In this document: positions 17,063-27,673 of the stretch, piece after piece
How positions within the stretch are numbered: position 1 is the stretch's first letter
Layout of the letters: each line of letters opens with the position of its first letter
Assembly (NCBI GenBank): GCA_947497065.1
Contig: CANMEQ010000002.1
Location: 372,001-436,000, forward strand
From: an uncultured Paracoccaceae bacterium
Lineage (GTDB): Bacteria; Pseudomonadota; Alphaproteobacteria; Rhodobacterales; Rhodobacteraceae
DNA length: 64,000 nt
Direction of reading: 5' to 3'
The notes under the pieces: generated by a model
Told to the model about the DNA's origin: nothing
Databases searched by the model: none
Seen by the model: the letters and a program-made list of their open reading frames with translations, nothing else
Translations under genes and position numbers: made by a program

Positions 17063-17444
17063 TATGGGCGTCGGTGCTGGTCATTCTGGATCGGCGCCCC
17101 TCGGCGTCAATCTCTATATGTGATTGTGATCTTTGGGGGTTTTGTCGGCTTCGGTCAAGCTGTGTCGGTGTCGTTACGGTGCTTCTCGACCGCACCAGTC
17201 TCTTCGATAAAGAGACATACTCTCTGAGAATGAGAGACCAAATCACAGTTATATATAAGATGTTCGGTGGCGCGTTTGTTTGTGGGCGTTGTCTGGGGTC
17301 TTGCGTGTGGTTAGCCCTTTTGATTCCCCAGTGGCATTCTCTTGGGATATTCCGCCGTGACATTCGGACGGGTTTGAGGCTTTAAGCGGGGCGAGAGCTG
17401 ACCCTTGGGGATGTGACCCCGGATTTAGAAAGCGCTGTGACCTG
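17063..17444 (+). other. Island-backbone junction with inverted repeats
   Basis: No gene is seen in this interval. It holds a perfect 7-base inverted repeat, GTCTCTT (17198-17204) and AAGAGAC (17210-17216), followed by CTCTC (17220-17224) and GAGAG (17232-17236). These overlapping arms could be protein-binding sites or attachment-site DNA. A TTATATATAA stretch near 17250 could belong to a promoter for trmL. Composition changes from island to backbone style across this interval. Confidence 0.45.
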
Positions 17445-17918
17445 ATGTCTGATCCTTGTCTGAAAATTGTTCTGGTGACCCCGGAAATTCCTTATAACAC
17501 GGGCGCGATTGGGCGGACCTGTGTGGCGCTGAACCTTGAGTTGATTTTGATCAAGCCATACGGGTTTTCGCTGGATGAAAAGGCGGTGAAGCGGGCGGGG
17601 ACGGATTATTGGAAGCACGTGACGCTGTGTGAGTATGACAGTTGGGAGGCCTTTTTGGCGGACCGCAGCCCTGCGCGTGAAAAGTTGCATTTCTTTGAAG
17701 AGGATGGGGCGGAGACGTTTTATGCGCCGGAGTATCCGGAGGATGGCTATTTGGTGTTCGGCTGTGAATCGGCTGGGTTGCCTGCGTCTGTTCTGGAGGG
17801 GATGGAGGATCGGACGTTTAATTTGCCGATGTTGAGCCCGCTTGTGCGGTCGTTGAATTTGGCGAACGTGGCGACAGCGGTGATTTATCAGGCGATGCGG
17901 CCCAAATTGGGGGGCTAA
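17445..17918 (+). CDS. trmL: tRNA (cytidine(34)-2'-O)-methyltransferase
   Basis: This 157-residue SPOUT-class methyltransferase modifies the wobble base (position 34) of certain leucine tRNAs in the cytoplasm. Diagnostic segments are the N-terminal IVLVTPEIPYNTGAIGRTC, the LVFGCESAGLP motif near residues 102-112, and the C-terminal knot MLSPLVRSLNLANVATAVIYQA (about 128-149). Length and motif order match TrmL over the whole protein. It is a single gene next to the integrase border and is probably the first backbone gene, so it may flank the island insertion site. Confidence 0.92.
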   Translation: MSDPCLKIVLVTPEIPYNTGAIGRTCVALNLELILIKPYGFSLDEKAVKRAGTDYWKHVTLCEYDSWEAFLADRSPAREKLHFFEEDGAETFYAPEYPEDGYLVFGCESAGLPASVLEGMEDRTFNLPMLSPLVRSLNLANVATAVIYQAMRPKLGG

Positions 17919-18064
17919 CCTTGGTTTGAGGGCTGCTGGCGGGGCGATTGGGCCTGACTGTGGTGGCGCGCTGGGCGGGCCTGTGGGCCAAAACTGGTGA
18001 AAGTGAGTGCTTGGGCACGCTGTTTTTCAATCATGAGTTGATTTTGTAGATTGTTTGCGCACGT

Positions 18065-18094
18065 TTGAGTGGCGCTTTTTGTAAATTGCATATT
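18065..18094 (+). promoter_or_regulatory. Candidate promoter of the glycogen operon
   Basis: TTGAGT (18065-18070) and CATATT (18089-18094) are 18 bases apart, in a locally A/T-rich segment about 100 bases upstream of the glgB start. This is a pattern match only; the interval from 17919 contains no other gene. Confidence 0.3.
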
Positions 18095-18191
18095 TAAGCG
18101 GCGGTTCTCGCCTGTTTGCCCTATGCAGGTCGCGATTTTTCGTCTTAGGTTTAGGTTGGCTGAATTCAAGCCAAGACGAAGGGGGAGCGAT

Positions 18192-20420
18192 ATGGGGTCA
18201 CAGCCGAAGACGTCTCGAGGGGGGAAAGCGGCATCGGGTGCAGCGTTGCCCGATCATTTGACCCAATCTGCCGTGCATGCATTGAACGCGGGGCGGCATG
18301 CACGCCCGTTCGAAGCGCTTGGCCCCCATAAGCATAAAAACAGACGGTGGATTTCCACGTTCCAGCCCGATGCGGTTGAAGTGACGGCGCGTGTGGGCCG
18401 CACGGATACGGTTTTAAAACGGCTGTTTGGCGATGTGTTTGCAGGGCCTGTGCCGGGCAAGTCCTATACGTTGATCGTGAAATATGTGGACGGCAAAGAG
18501 AGTGTCGTGCGTGACCCTTATGCCTTTGGTCCGGTTTTGGGAGAGTTGGACCATTATTTGATGGGCGAGGGCACCCATAAACAACTTTGGCGCGCGCTGG
18601 GCGCCCATGTGATGCCCCATGAGGGTGTGCAGGGCACGCATTTTGCCGTGTGGGCCCCCAATGCACAGCGGGTGTCTGTGATTGGTCCGTTCAACATGTG
18701 GGACGGGCGGCGCCATGTGATGCGCCAAGTGGGTGGCACTGGTGTGTGGGAGATTTTCCTGCCCGATTTGGGGGAGGGGACCCTTTATAAGTATGAAGTG
18801 CTGGGCGCTGATGGCGGGTTGGTGCAAAAGGCCGATCCGGTGGGCTATGGCTCGCAGCATCCGCCGGAGCAGGCGTCGATTGTGCGCGATATTTCCGGAT
18901 ACGGTTGGAAAGATGAAAAGTGGATGGCCGAGCGCCAGAAGCGCGGCAGCGTGCGGGCGCCGGTTTCGATTTACGAAGTGCATTTGGGGTCGTGGCGCAG
19001 ACGGTGGGATGAGGGCGGCCGGCCCCTGTCGTACAAGGAGTTGGCGCGCGATTTGGTGCCTTATGTGAAGGACATGGGGTTCACGCATATCGAGCTGTTG
19101 CCGATTTCGGAGTTCCCGTTTGACGGGTCGTGGGGGTATCAGCCGGTGGGCCTGTATGCGCCGACGATCCGGTTTGGACCGCCCCATGAGTTTCGCGATT
19201 TTGTAGAGGCGGCCCATGAGGCGGGCCTGGGGGTTTTGCTGGATTGGGTGCCGGGGCATTTCCCGACGGATGCCCATGGGTTGGCCAAGTTTGATGGCAC
19301 GCATTTGTATGAACATGCGGACCCCAAGGAGGGGTTTCATCAAGACTGGAACACCTTGATTTACAATTATGGTCGCACGGAGGTGCGCAATTATCTGGTG
19401 GCCAATGCCTTGTATTGGATGGAGGAATACCATCTGGACGGGCTGCGTGTGGATGCTGTGGCATCGATGTTGTACCGCGATTACAGCCGCAATGACGGCG
19501 AGTGGATACCCAACAAGGACGGCGGTCGCGAGAATTACGAAGCGATCGGGTTCTTGCAGGAGATGAACACGGCTGTCTACGGGCAGAACCCTGATGTGAT
19601 GACCGTGGCCGAGGAGAGCACGTCGTTTCCCGGTGTGTCGCGCCCTGTGGATGCGGGCGGGCTTGGGTTTGGGTACAAGTGGAACATGGGCTGGATGAAC
19701 GACACGCTGGCCTATATCGAGCGTGATCCGATTTACCGCCAACACCACCAAGATGATCTGACGCGGCCCCTGATGTGGCAGTATTCAGAGAATTTCATTC
19801 TGCCGATCAGCCATGATGAGGTTGTGCACGGCAAGGGGTCGATGATTGACAAGATGCCCGGTGAGGGGGCGGATAAATTCGCCAATCTGCGGGCCTATTA
19901 CGGCTATATGTGGACCCATCCGGGCAAGAAATTGTTGTTCATGGGGTGCGAGTTTGCCCAGCCAGAGGAATGGGCCCATGACGGGGATTTGAATTGGGAT
20001 GCGGCGGCGGAGCCGGCCCATGCGGGGGTGCAAAACCTGGTTCGGGATTTGAACCGCGTCTATGCCGAGACCCCTGCGTTGCATGTGAAAGACTGTGATC
20101 CATCGGGGTTTGCCTGGCTGAACGGTGACGCCGCGCAATCGACGTTGGGCTACATGCGGACCGGTGAAGACGGGGACGCGCCTGTTGTTGTTATGTGTAA
20201 TTTCACGCCGGTTTTGCGTGAGGGGTTCCGTGTGGGCGTGCCTGTGGCGGGCCATTGGGACGAAGTTCTGAACACGGATGCAGAAGCATATGGCGGTGGC
20301 AATCGCGGCAATCTGGGCGGTGTGGGGAGCACCGATGCAGCTCATGATGGTCAGGCGCAATCGGTTGAGATTGTGTTGCCGCCCTTGAGCGTCGTGGTTT
20401 TGCGCCACGGTGGAAACTGA
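18192..20420 (+). CDS. glgB: 1,4-alpha-glucan branching enzyme
   Basis: GlgB introduces alpha-1,6 branches into glycogen. The start at 18192 ([10 protein letters not shown]) is chosen because GGGGGAGCG lies immediately upstream; the open frame reaches back to 18069 but that extension lacks family similarity. The 742-residue product has an N-terminal carbohydrate-binding module (to about residue 200, including [18 protein letters not shown]), then a GH13 barrel. Nucleophile aspartate is in [15 protein letters not shown], acid/base glutamate in VMTVAEEST, and the third acid in [14 protein letters not shown]. It is the first gene of the glgB-glgC-glgA-glgX-pgm operon. All active-site residues are present. 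Confidence 0.96.
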   Translation: MGSQPKTSRGGKAASGAALPDHLTQSAVHALNAGRHARPFEALGPHKHKNRRWISTFQPDAVEVTARVGRTDTVLKRLFGDVFAGPVPGKSYTLIVKYVDGKESVVRDPYAFGPVLGELDHYLMGEGTHKQLWRALGAHVMPHEGVQGTHFAVWAPNAQRVSVIGPFNMWDGRRHVMRQVGGTGVWEIFLPDLGEGTLYKYEVLGADGGLVQKADPVGYGSQHPPEQASIVRDISGYGWKDEKWMAERQKRGSVRAPVSIYEVHLGSWRRRWDEGGRPLSYKELARDLVPYVKDMGFTHIELLPISEFPFDGSWGYQPVGLYAPTIRFGPPHEFRDFVEAAHEAGLGVLLDWVPGHFPTDAHGLAKFDGTHLYEHADPKEGFHQDWNTLIYNYGRTEVRNYLVANALYWMEEYHLDGLRVDAVASMLYRDYSRNDGEWIPNKDGGRENYEAIGFLQEMNTAVYGQNPDVMTVAEESTSFPGVSRPVDAGGLGFGYKWNMGWMNDTLAYIERDPIYRQHHQDDLTRPLMWQYSENFILPISHDEVVHGKGSMIDKMPGEGADKFANLRAYYGYMWTHPGKKLLFMGCEFAQPEEWAHDGDLNWDAAAEPAHAGVQNLVRDLNRVYAETPALHVKDCDPSGFAWLNGDAAQSTLGYMRTGEDGDAPVVVMCNFTPVLREGFRVGVPVAGHWDEVLNTDAEAYGGGNRGNLGGVGSTDAAHDGQAQSVEIVLPPLSVVVLRHGGN

Positions 20421-20439
20421 TTTTAGGGAGGAAAGAGAA

Positions 20440-21696
20440 ATGGAACAGAAACGACTGACGCAGAGGTCCATGGTTTTCGTCCTGGCAGGCGGGCGTGGGA
20501 GCCGCTTGAAGGAATTGACGGACCGGCGGGTGAAGCCTGCGGTGCCCTTTGGGGGCAAAGCGCGGATTATCGATTTCGCGCTGTCGAATGCGCTGAATTC
20601 CGGCATTCGCAAGATGGCGATTGCGACGCAATATAAGGCGCATAGTTTGATCCGGCACTTGCAGCGCGGTTGGACGTTTTTCCGTGCCGAGCGCAACGAA
20701 TTTTTGGATATTTTGCCGGCATCGCAACGGGGCAACAATGAGAATTGGTATCAAGGCACAGCGGATGCGGTGACCCAGAACATCGACATCATCGACAGTT
20801 ATGATGTCGATTACGTGATTATTTTGGCGGGCGATCACATTTACAAAATGGATTACGAGATCATGTTGCGCCAGCACGTGGAGACCAAGGCCGATGTGAC
20901 GGTGGGCTGTTTGACTGTGCCACGCATGGAGGCGCGGGCCTTTGGGGTGATGGCCACCGATGACAGCGGGCAGATCACATCGTTTTTGGAAAAACCGGAT
21001 GATCCGCCAGCCACGCCAGAGGATCCTGATAAGGCCTTGGCGTCTATGGGGATTTACGTGTTCAACTGGGCGTTTTTGCGCAAATTGCTGACCGATGATG
21101 ACAGCAATGTTGAATCGACCCATGATTTCGGCAACGATCTGATCCCCGAGATTGTGAAGACCGGCAAGGCCATGGCGCATCGCTATGATGACAGCTGTGT
21201 CCGATCAGACGGGGCGCCGGTGTATTGGAAGGACGTGGGCACGATTGATGCGTTTTGGGAGGCGCATATCGATCTGACGAATTTCACGCCGGACCTGAAC
21301 CTGTGGGACAAAGACTGGCCGATCTGGACCTATTCGGAAAGCGTGCCGCCTGCGAAGTTTATTCATGATGAACGGGACCGTCGCGGTGTGGCGATTTCTT
21401 CGATGGTGTCGGGGGGCTGCATTATTTCGGGGACCGAGGTGCGCAATTCGTGCCTGTTTACCAATGTGCATACCAATTCCTATGCGGTGCTGGATCATGC
21501 GGTTGTGCTGAACAATGTGGTGGTGAACCGCAGCGCGCGGTTGCGCAATGTGGTGATCGACAGTGATGTTGTGATCCCTGAAGGCTTGGTTGTGGGGGAA
21601 GACCCCGTGGATGACGCCAAGTGGTTCCGTGTGAGCGAAAAGGGCGTGACCCTGATCACGCAGGCCATGCTGGATGCGCGAGCTGCGAGCCTATGA
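20440..21696 (+). CDS. glgC: Glucose-1-phosphate adenylyltransferase
   Basis: GlgC makes ADP-glucose from ATP and glucose 1-phosphate, the committed and allosterically controlled step of glycogen synthesis. The ATG at 20440 follows an AGGGAGG ribosome-binding site and gives 418 residues; an in-frame upstream ATG at 20410 overlaps the end of glgB and is less likely. Seen in the sequence are the nucleotide-binding [48 protein letters not shown] and the sugar-phosphate site segment [12 protein letters not shown]-terminal left-handed beta-helix follows ([16 protein letters not shown]). It starts 19 bases after glgB and overlaps glgA by 4 bases. Confidence 0.96.
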   Translation: MEQKRLTQRSMVFVLAGGRGSRLKELTDRRVKPAVPFGGKARIIDFALSNALNSGIRKMAIATQYKAHSLIRHLQRGWTFFRAERNEFLDILPASQRGNNENWYQGTADAVTQNIDIIDSYDVDYVIILAGDHIYKMDYEIMLRQHVETKADVTVGCLTVPRMEARAFGVMATDDSGQITSFLEKPDDPPATPEDPDKALASMGIYVFNWAFLRKLLTDDDSNVESTHDFGNDLIPEIVKTGKAMAHRYDDSCVRSDGAPVYWKDVGTIDAFWEAHIDLTNFTPDLNLWDKDWPIWTYSESVPPAKFIHDERDRRGVAISSMVSGGCIISGTEVRNSCLFTNVHTNSYAVLDHAVVLNNVVVNRSARLRNVVIDSDVVIPEGLVVGEDPVDDAKWFRVSEKGVTLITQAMLDARAASL

Positions 21697-23126
21697 CGAA
21701 GGTTCTGTCTGTTGCGTCTGAATGCGCCCCGCTGGTGAAAACCGGCGGGCTGGCGGATGTGGCGGGGGCCTTGCCTGCTGCGTTGGCCCCTTTGGGGATT
21801 GAGATGCGGACGTTGCTGCCGGGGTATCCGGCGGTTTTGTCTGGGATGAACGGCGGTGAGGCCGTTGTTTTGTTTGACGATCTGTTTGGCGGGCCTGCCA
21901 CGATTTGGGCGGTTGAGCTGGCGGGGCTGGATGTGTTGGTGCTGGATGCGCCGCATTTGTTTGATCGGGCGGGCAACATTTATTTGAACGATGAGGGGCA
22001 TGATTGGCCCGATAACCCCCAGCGGTTTGCGGCCCTGTCTTATGCGGCGGCGCATATCGGGGTGGAGGGGGCCGGGGCGTGGCGCCCTGATGTTATTCAT
22101 GGCCATGATTGGCAGGCGGGATTTGTGCCCGAGTATTTGCATGGATTGGCAGGCGGCGACGATCACGTGCCGTTCGTGTTTACCATTCACAACATCGCGT
22201 TTCACGGCAATACGGGCGCCGAGATGCTGGACACGTTGATGTTGGATGACTGGCGTTTTACGGCAGACCGGTATGAGTTTTGGGGGCAAATTTCTGCGAT
22301 CAAGGCGGGGCTGACGGGGGCTGCGAAGGTGAACACCGTGTCGCGCACCTATGCCGAGGAGCTGATGACGCCAGAGTTCGGGATGGGCATGGAAGGGGTT
22401 TTGCGCGCGCGCAAGTCTGACCTGACGGGCATTGTGAACGGCATTGATCTGGACGTTTGGGACCCGGCGACGGACCCGGAAATTGCGCGGTACAAAACGG
22501 GCAAGGGCAAGGCCAAGGCGAAGAAGATATTGCAGGCGGAGTTTGGGTTGCCTGAGAGCGACGGGCCGTTGTGTGTGCTGGTGTCGCGCCTGACCCATCA
22601 AAAGGGCATTGATCTGTTGATCGAGGCATTGCCGAACGTGTTGGCCCGTGGCGGGCAACTGGCGCTTTTGGGATCGGGGGATACCGATCTGGAGGTGGCA
22701 TTGCTGGCGCTGGCGTCGCGGTTTGACGGGGTTGGTGTGAAGATCGGCTATGATGAGGCGCTGTCGCACCGCATGATGGCGGGGGGCGATGCGATTTTGG
22801 TGCCGTCGCGGTTTGAGCCCTGCGGTTTGACGCAATTGTACGGGCTGCGCTATGGCACCGTGCCTGTGGTGGCGCTGACCGGTGGTTTGGCGGACACGGT
22901 GATCAACGCGAGCCCTGCGGCGTTGGCGATGGACGTGGCGACGGGGGTGCAATTCAGCCCCGTTACGGCGGATGCCTTTGCCAATGCGCTTTCGCGGCTG
23001 TGTGATTTATATGCAGATCCAGATGTTTGGGCGAAATTGCAGCGCAATGCCATGAAGCAGCCGGTTGGCTGGGAAACATCTGCGAAGGCCTATGGCGATT
23101 TGTATGCGCAGGTTTTAAAGAGTTAG
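21693..23126 (+). CDS. glgA: Glycogen synthase (ADP-glucose-dependent)
   Basis: This GT5-family enzyme extends alpha-1,4-glucan from ADP-glucose. The 477-residue frame starts at the ATG within the ATGA overlap with glgC, giving [28 protein letters not shown], which includes the KTGGL ADP-glucose-binding signature. Further segments are [33 protein letters not shown], and the E-x7-E active-site region [17 protein letters not shown] near residues 373-389. Length matches bacterial GlgA. The overlap with glgC ensures coupled synthesis of the donor-making and polymerising enzymes. Confidence 0.96.
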   Translation: MTKVLSVASECAPLVKTGGLADVAGALPAALAPLGIEMRTLLPGYPAVLSGMNGGEAVVLFDDLFGGPATIWAVELAGLDVLVLDAPHLFDRAGNIYLNDEGHDWPDNPQRFAALSYAAAHIGVEGAGAWRPDVIHGHDWQAGFVPEYLHGLAGGDDHVPFVFTIHNIAFHGNTGAEMLDTLMLDDWRFTADRYEFWGQISAIKAGLTGAAKVNTVSRTYAEELMTPEFGMGMEGVLRARKSDLTGIVNGIDLDVWDPATDPEIARYKTGKGKAKAKKILQAEFGLPESDGPLCVLVSRLTHQKGIDLLIEALPNVLARGGQLALLGSGDTDLEVALLALASRFDGVGVKIGYDEALSHRMMAGGDAILVPSRFEPCGLTQLYGLRYGTVPVVALTGGLADTVINASPAALAMDVATGVQFSPVTADAFANALSRLCDLYADPDVWAKLQRNAMKQPVGWETSAKAYGDLYAQVLKS

Positions 23127-23127
23127 A

Positions 23128-25209
23128 ATGCCTAATCGTTTTCCAATTCGCGCCGGAACGCCTTCGCCCCTTGGGGCGACGTTTGATGGGGATGGCGTGA
23201 ATTTCGCCGTCTTTTCCCGACATGCCACGCAAGTGAGCCTGTGTTTGTTTGATGAGGCGGGGGTTGAGACGCAGATCATTCAGCTGCCCGAACGTGAGGG
23301 CCATGTCTGGCATGGGTATTTGCCGGGCATGCGGCCCGGGCAGCAATATGGCTACCGTGTGCATGGGCCCTATGACCCCGAGGCGGGCCACAGGTTTAAC
23401 CCCTATAAATTGCTGATTGATCCTTATGCGAAAAAGCTGACGGGGCATCCGATTTGGAATGATGCGCTGTTTGGATATGATCTGAACAACCCGCGCAAAG
23501 ACCTAAGCATGGACAAGCATGATAGCGCGCCGTTTATGCCGCGCTCGATCGTGGTGGATCCGGCGTTTACATGGGGGCAGGGGCAGCGGCCGCGCAGGCC
23601 CATGTCGGAGACGGTGATTTACGAGGCCCATGTAAAGGGGCTGACCGCTGGCCGGCGGGATGTGGAGGATGCGGGGACCTATCTGGCGATGGCGTCTGAG
23701 CCGATGCTGGAGCATTTGACCAATCTGGGCGTGACGGCGGTGGAGCTGTTGCCGGTGCAGGCCTTCATGAACGACGAATTTTTGGTGCGCAAAGGGCTGA
23801 CCAATTATTGGGGCTACATGACCTACGGGTTTTTTGCGCCTGATCCACGGTACATGCAGCACGGGCAGATTGCCGAGTTCCAGCAGATGGTCGCGCGATT
23901 CCATTCCGCGGGCATCGAGGTGATTTTGGATGTGGTGTATAACCACACCGCCGAGGGCAACGAGATGGGGCCGACGCTCGCGTTTCGTGGGCTGGACAAT
24001 GCGAGCTACTACAAGCTGGCGGAGGATCGTCGGTATTATCATGACACGACCGGTTGCGGGAATTCGTTGGATTTCGACAACCCGTTTGTGCTGCGGATGG
24101 TGATGGATTCCCTGCGGTACTGGGTTGATGTGATGCATGTGGATGGGTTCCGGTTTGATCTATGTTCCACCCTGGGCCGGTCGAAGGGATCGTTTGAACG
24201 GGACGGGCCGTTTTTCCAAGCGATCCGGCAGGACCCGACGTTGAACCAGGTGAAGCTGATTGCCGAGCCGTGGGATTTGGGCGCGGGGGGCTACCAGTTG
24301 GGGGCCTATCCTGCGCCGTTTGCGGAGTGGAATGACAAGTTTCGCGATGACACGCGCCGGTTTTGGCGCGGTGATGAGGGCATGGTGAAGGGCGCTGCAG
24401 CGCGTTTGGCCGGGTCGGCGCAGTATTTCGACCATGACGGGCGGGCGCCGACGGCATCGGTGAATTTCCTGACCGCCCATGACGGGTTCACGTTGATGGA
24501 CACGGTCAGCTACAACGACAAACACAACGAGGCCAACGGCGAAGACAACCGCGATGGGCATTCCAACAACCATTCCGACAATATGGGTGTTGAGGGTGTC
24601 ACGGATGATGCGGAAATTGTTGCGGCGCGGGTGCGCAGGCGGCGCAATATGATCGCGACATTGATGTTGTCCCAGGGCACGCCGATGATTTTGGCCGGCG
24701 ATGAATTGGGCAATTCCCAAGGGGGCAACAACAACGCCTATTGTCAGGACAATGCCATTGGCTGGGTCGATTGGGCGGGGGCTGACACCGCGTTTCTGGC
24801 GTTTTGTCAAAAGGCGATTGCGTTCCGCAAGGCCCATTCGATTTTGCGCCAGAACCGGTTTTTGCATTCGCAGGCGCGGCTGGTGGATGGGGCGCCGGAT
24901 TTGTTTTGGCGCACGGCCAAAGGTGAGGCGATGGGCCAAGCGGATTGGGACAATCCCGATTTGAAGGTCTTGGTTGCTGAATTGCGCACAGCGTCCGGGT
25001 CGCCCGAATATGTTGAACGCGAAAGCGCGCTTTTGGTGGTGTTGAACGTGGGCGGGGATGTCACAATCACGTTGCCCAGCCCGGCGGAGGGTGCAAAATG
25101 GGTGCGCCAGTTCGACACCGCGCAAGAGGACGTGACAGGTGAATTTGACGGCACAGACATCGCAGCCAATTCTGTTGTTGTGTTCGTGCAGAGCCGAGAA
25201 ATGAATTAA
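23128..25209 (+). CDS. glgX: Glycogen debranching enzyme
   Basis: GlgX hydrolyses alpha-1,6 branches, mostly of phosphorylase-limited outer chains. The 693-residue protein has an N-terminal CBM48-like domain (GATFDGDGVNFAVFSRHATQ) and a GH13 barrel with YNHTAEG, nucleophile aspartate in GFRFDLCSTLGR, acid glutamate in LIAEPWDLGAGGYQLG, and third acid in LTAHDGFTL. This is the isoamylase-type GlgX pattern. The ATG at 23128 follows the glgA stop by a single base. Having it next to the synthetic genes means that turnover and synthesis are transcribed together; no glycogen phosphorylase gene is in the window. Confidence 0.95.
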   Translation: MPNRFPIRAGTPSPLGATFDGDGVNFAVFSRHATQVSLCLFDEAGVETQIIQLPEREGHVWHGYLPGMRPGQQYGYRVHGPYDPEAGHRFNPYKLLIDPYAKKLTGHPIWNDALFGYDLNNPRKDLSMDKHDSAPFMPRSIVVDPAFTWGQGQRPRRPMSETVIYEAHVKGLTAGRRDVEDAGTYLAMASEPMLEHLTNLGVTAVELLPVQAFMNDEFLVRKGLTNYWGYMTYGFFAPDPRYMQHGQIAEFQQMVARFHSAGIEVILDVVYNHTAEGNEMGPTLAFRGLDNASYYKLAEDRRYYHDTTGCGNSLDFDNPFVLRMVMDSLRYWVDVMHVDGFRFDLCSTLGRSKGSFERDGPFFQAIRQDPTLNQVKLIAEPWDLGAGGYQLGAYPAPFAEWNDKFRDDTRRFWRGDEGMVKGAAARLAGSAQYFDHDGRAPTASVNFLTAHDGFTLMDTVSYNDKHNEANGEDNRDGHSNNHSDNMGVEGVTDDAEIVAARVRRRRNMIATLMLSQGTPMILAGDELGNSQGGNNNAYCQDNAIGWVDWAGADTAFLAFCQKAIAFRKAHSILRQNRFLHSQARLVDGAPDLFWRTAKGEAMGQADWDNPDLKVLVAELRTASGSPEYVERESALLVVLNVGGDVTITLPSPAEGAKWVRQFDTAQEDVTGEFDGTDIAANSVVVFVQSREMN

Positions 25210-26859
<1,650 letters not shown>

Positions 26860-26870
26860 GGTCGATCCGT

Positions 26871-26896
26871 CGGACCCGTGATACACCACGGGTCCG
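26871..26896 (+). terminator. Hairpin after the glycogen operon
   Basis: CGGACCCGTG (26871-26880) pairs perfectly with CACGGGTCCG (26887-26896) around a 6-base loop, 11 bases after the pgm stop. No run of T follows directly, so it is either a weak or Rho-assisted terminator or a transcript-stabilising hairpin. Confidence 0.5.
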
Positions 26897-26937
26897 GCAC
26901 TGGTTTAACATAATAGTATATTCTTTGAGTATATCGC

Positions 26938-27165
26938 ATGCACTTCGTCAATCTTATCGCCCTTTTGGCCATCGTTCAGTTTTTGTGTTTTGAGTATTTG
27001 GTCGGTGCGCAGCGCAGGGAAAGCGGCCTTAAGGCGCCTGCAATGACAGGGCACGACGGTTTTGAACGGATGTACCGCGTGCAGATGAATGCTCTGGAAT
27101 GTCTAGTCGCGTTTTTGCCGGTACTTTTGTTTGTTGGATTTTCTAGATTGGAAGACACTAAATGA
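26938..27165 (+). pseudogene. Truncated MAPEG-family membrane protein
   Basis: The 75-residue product begins with a hydrophobic segment (FVNLIALLAIVQFLCFEYLVGAQR), then RMYRVQMNALECLVAFLPVLLF. The latter is the MAPEG-family signature around its first loop and second membrane helix. Family members are about 130 residues with four helices; this frame stops after helix two and the rest is not found downstream in any frame I checked. The leader contains a direct repeat AGTATAT (26915-26921 and 26928-26934). The stop overlaps the ATG of the following unknown gene, suggesting a recombination joint. A short functional version cannot be excluded. Confidence 0.6.
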
Positions 27166-27653
27166 TGAACAGCCGGCATGAGATTAAAATCAGGGAATAT
27201 GAAGAGAAGGTCAAAGCTGCTTTTATCGCGGATAAGATTGGCGATCGACTAGATAAAATTGCGGATGTCGATGTTCATTTTATTTTGCCGCCAAAAGTTT
27301 ATGCGCATTATGAAAGCTTGATAAGCGAAATCACAAACGGTGAGTTCAATGTCGCTGCGGGCTACAATTTGGTCTTGCTTTATACCGATCCTCGGGACGC
27401 GGAGAGTGCTGGCACTGTATTGTATGGAGATGATCTTTACGGCCTTGTTGGTGCCTGGTCGCGAGCGCTAGATCAGATTGCCGAGGAACCAGATAATTCG
27501 GTCAAATTGCAGAAATTCCAAGGCCTGCATTCATTCTTTAGAAGCGCCCTCTGGGTAAAGCCGAACGATGCCAACCCTTGTGCTAGTGTGAACCCGTTAC
27601 CTAGAAGAGTAGCTTCCCCCCAAAAAAACTTTTGGAGGCGCTTGTTCAATTGA
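27162..27653 (+). CDS. Orphan hypothetical protein
   Basis: The 163-residue product is not a family I recognise. It is charged and predicted soluble. It begins with a helical basic/acidic stretch (HEIKIREYEEKVKAAFIADKIGDRL) and has a central part with LVLLYTDPRDAESAGTVLYGDDLYGLVGAWSRAL. The C-terminus is basic and contains no catalytic signature I can name. Its ATG overlaps the stop of the truncated MAPEG gene. The base composition is lower in G+C than the glg operon before it and the alpha-glucosidase gene after it, suggesting a small insertion. Confidence 0.6.
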   Translation: MMNSRHEIKIREYEEKVKAAFIADKIGDRLDKIADVDVHFILPPKVYAHYESLISEITNGEFNVAAGYNLVLLYTDPRDAESAGTVLYGDDLYGLVGAWSRALDQIAEEPDNSVKLQKFQGLHSFFRSALWVKPNDANPCASVNPLPRRVASPQKNFWRRLFN

Positions 27654-27673
27654 AGACAAATTTGGTCATCTGG

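Noticed and set aside
18414-19751. Long open frame antisense to glgB (445 codons)
   Set aside because: It is the complement of a highly conserved GH13 gene in G+C-rich DNA. Its translation is rich in arginine, histidine and proline with no domain.
21495-22952. Long open frame antisense to glgA (485 codons)
   Set aside because: It has the same arginine/proline-rich shadow character, and the sense strand encodes intact glycogen synthase.
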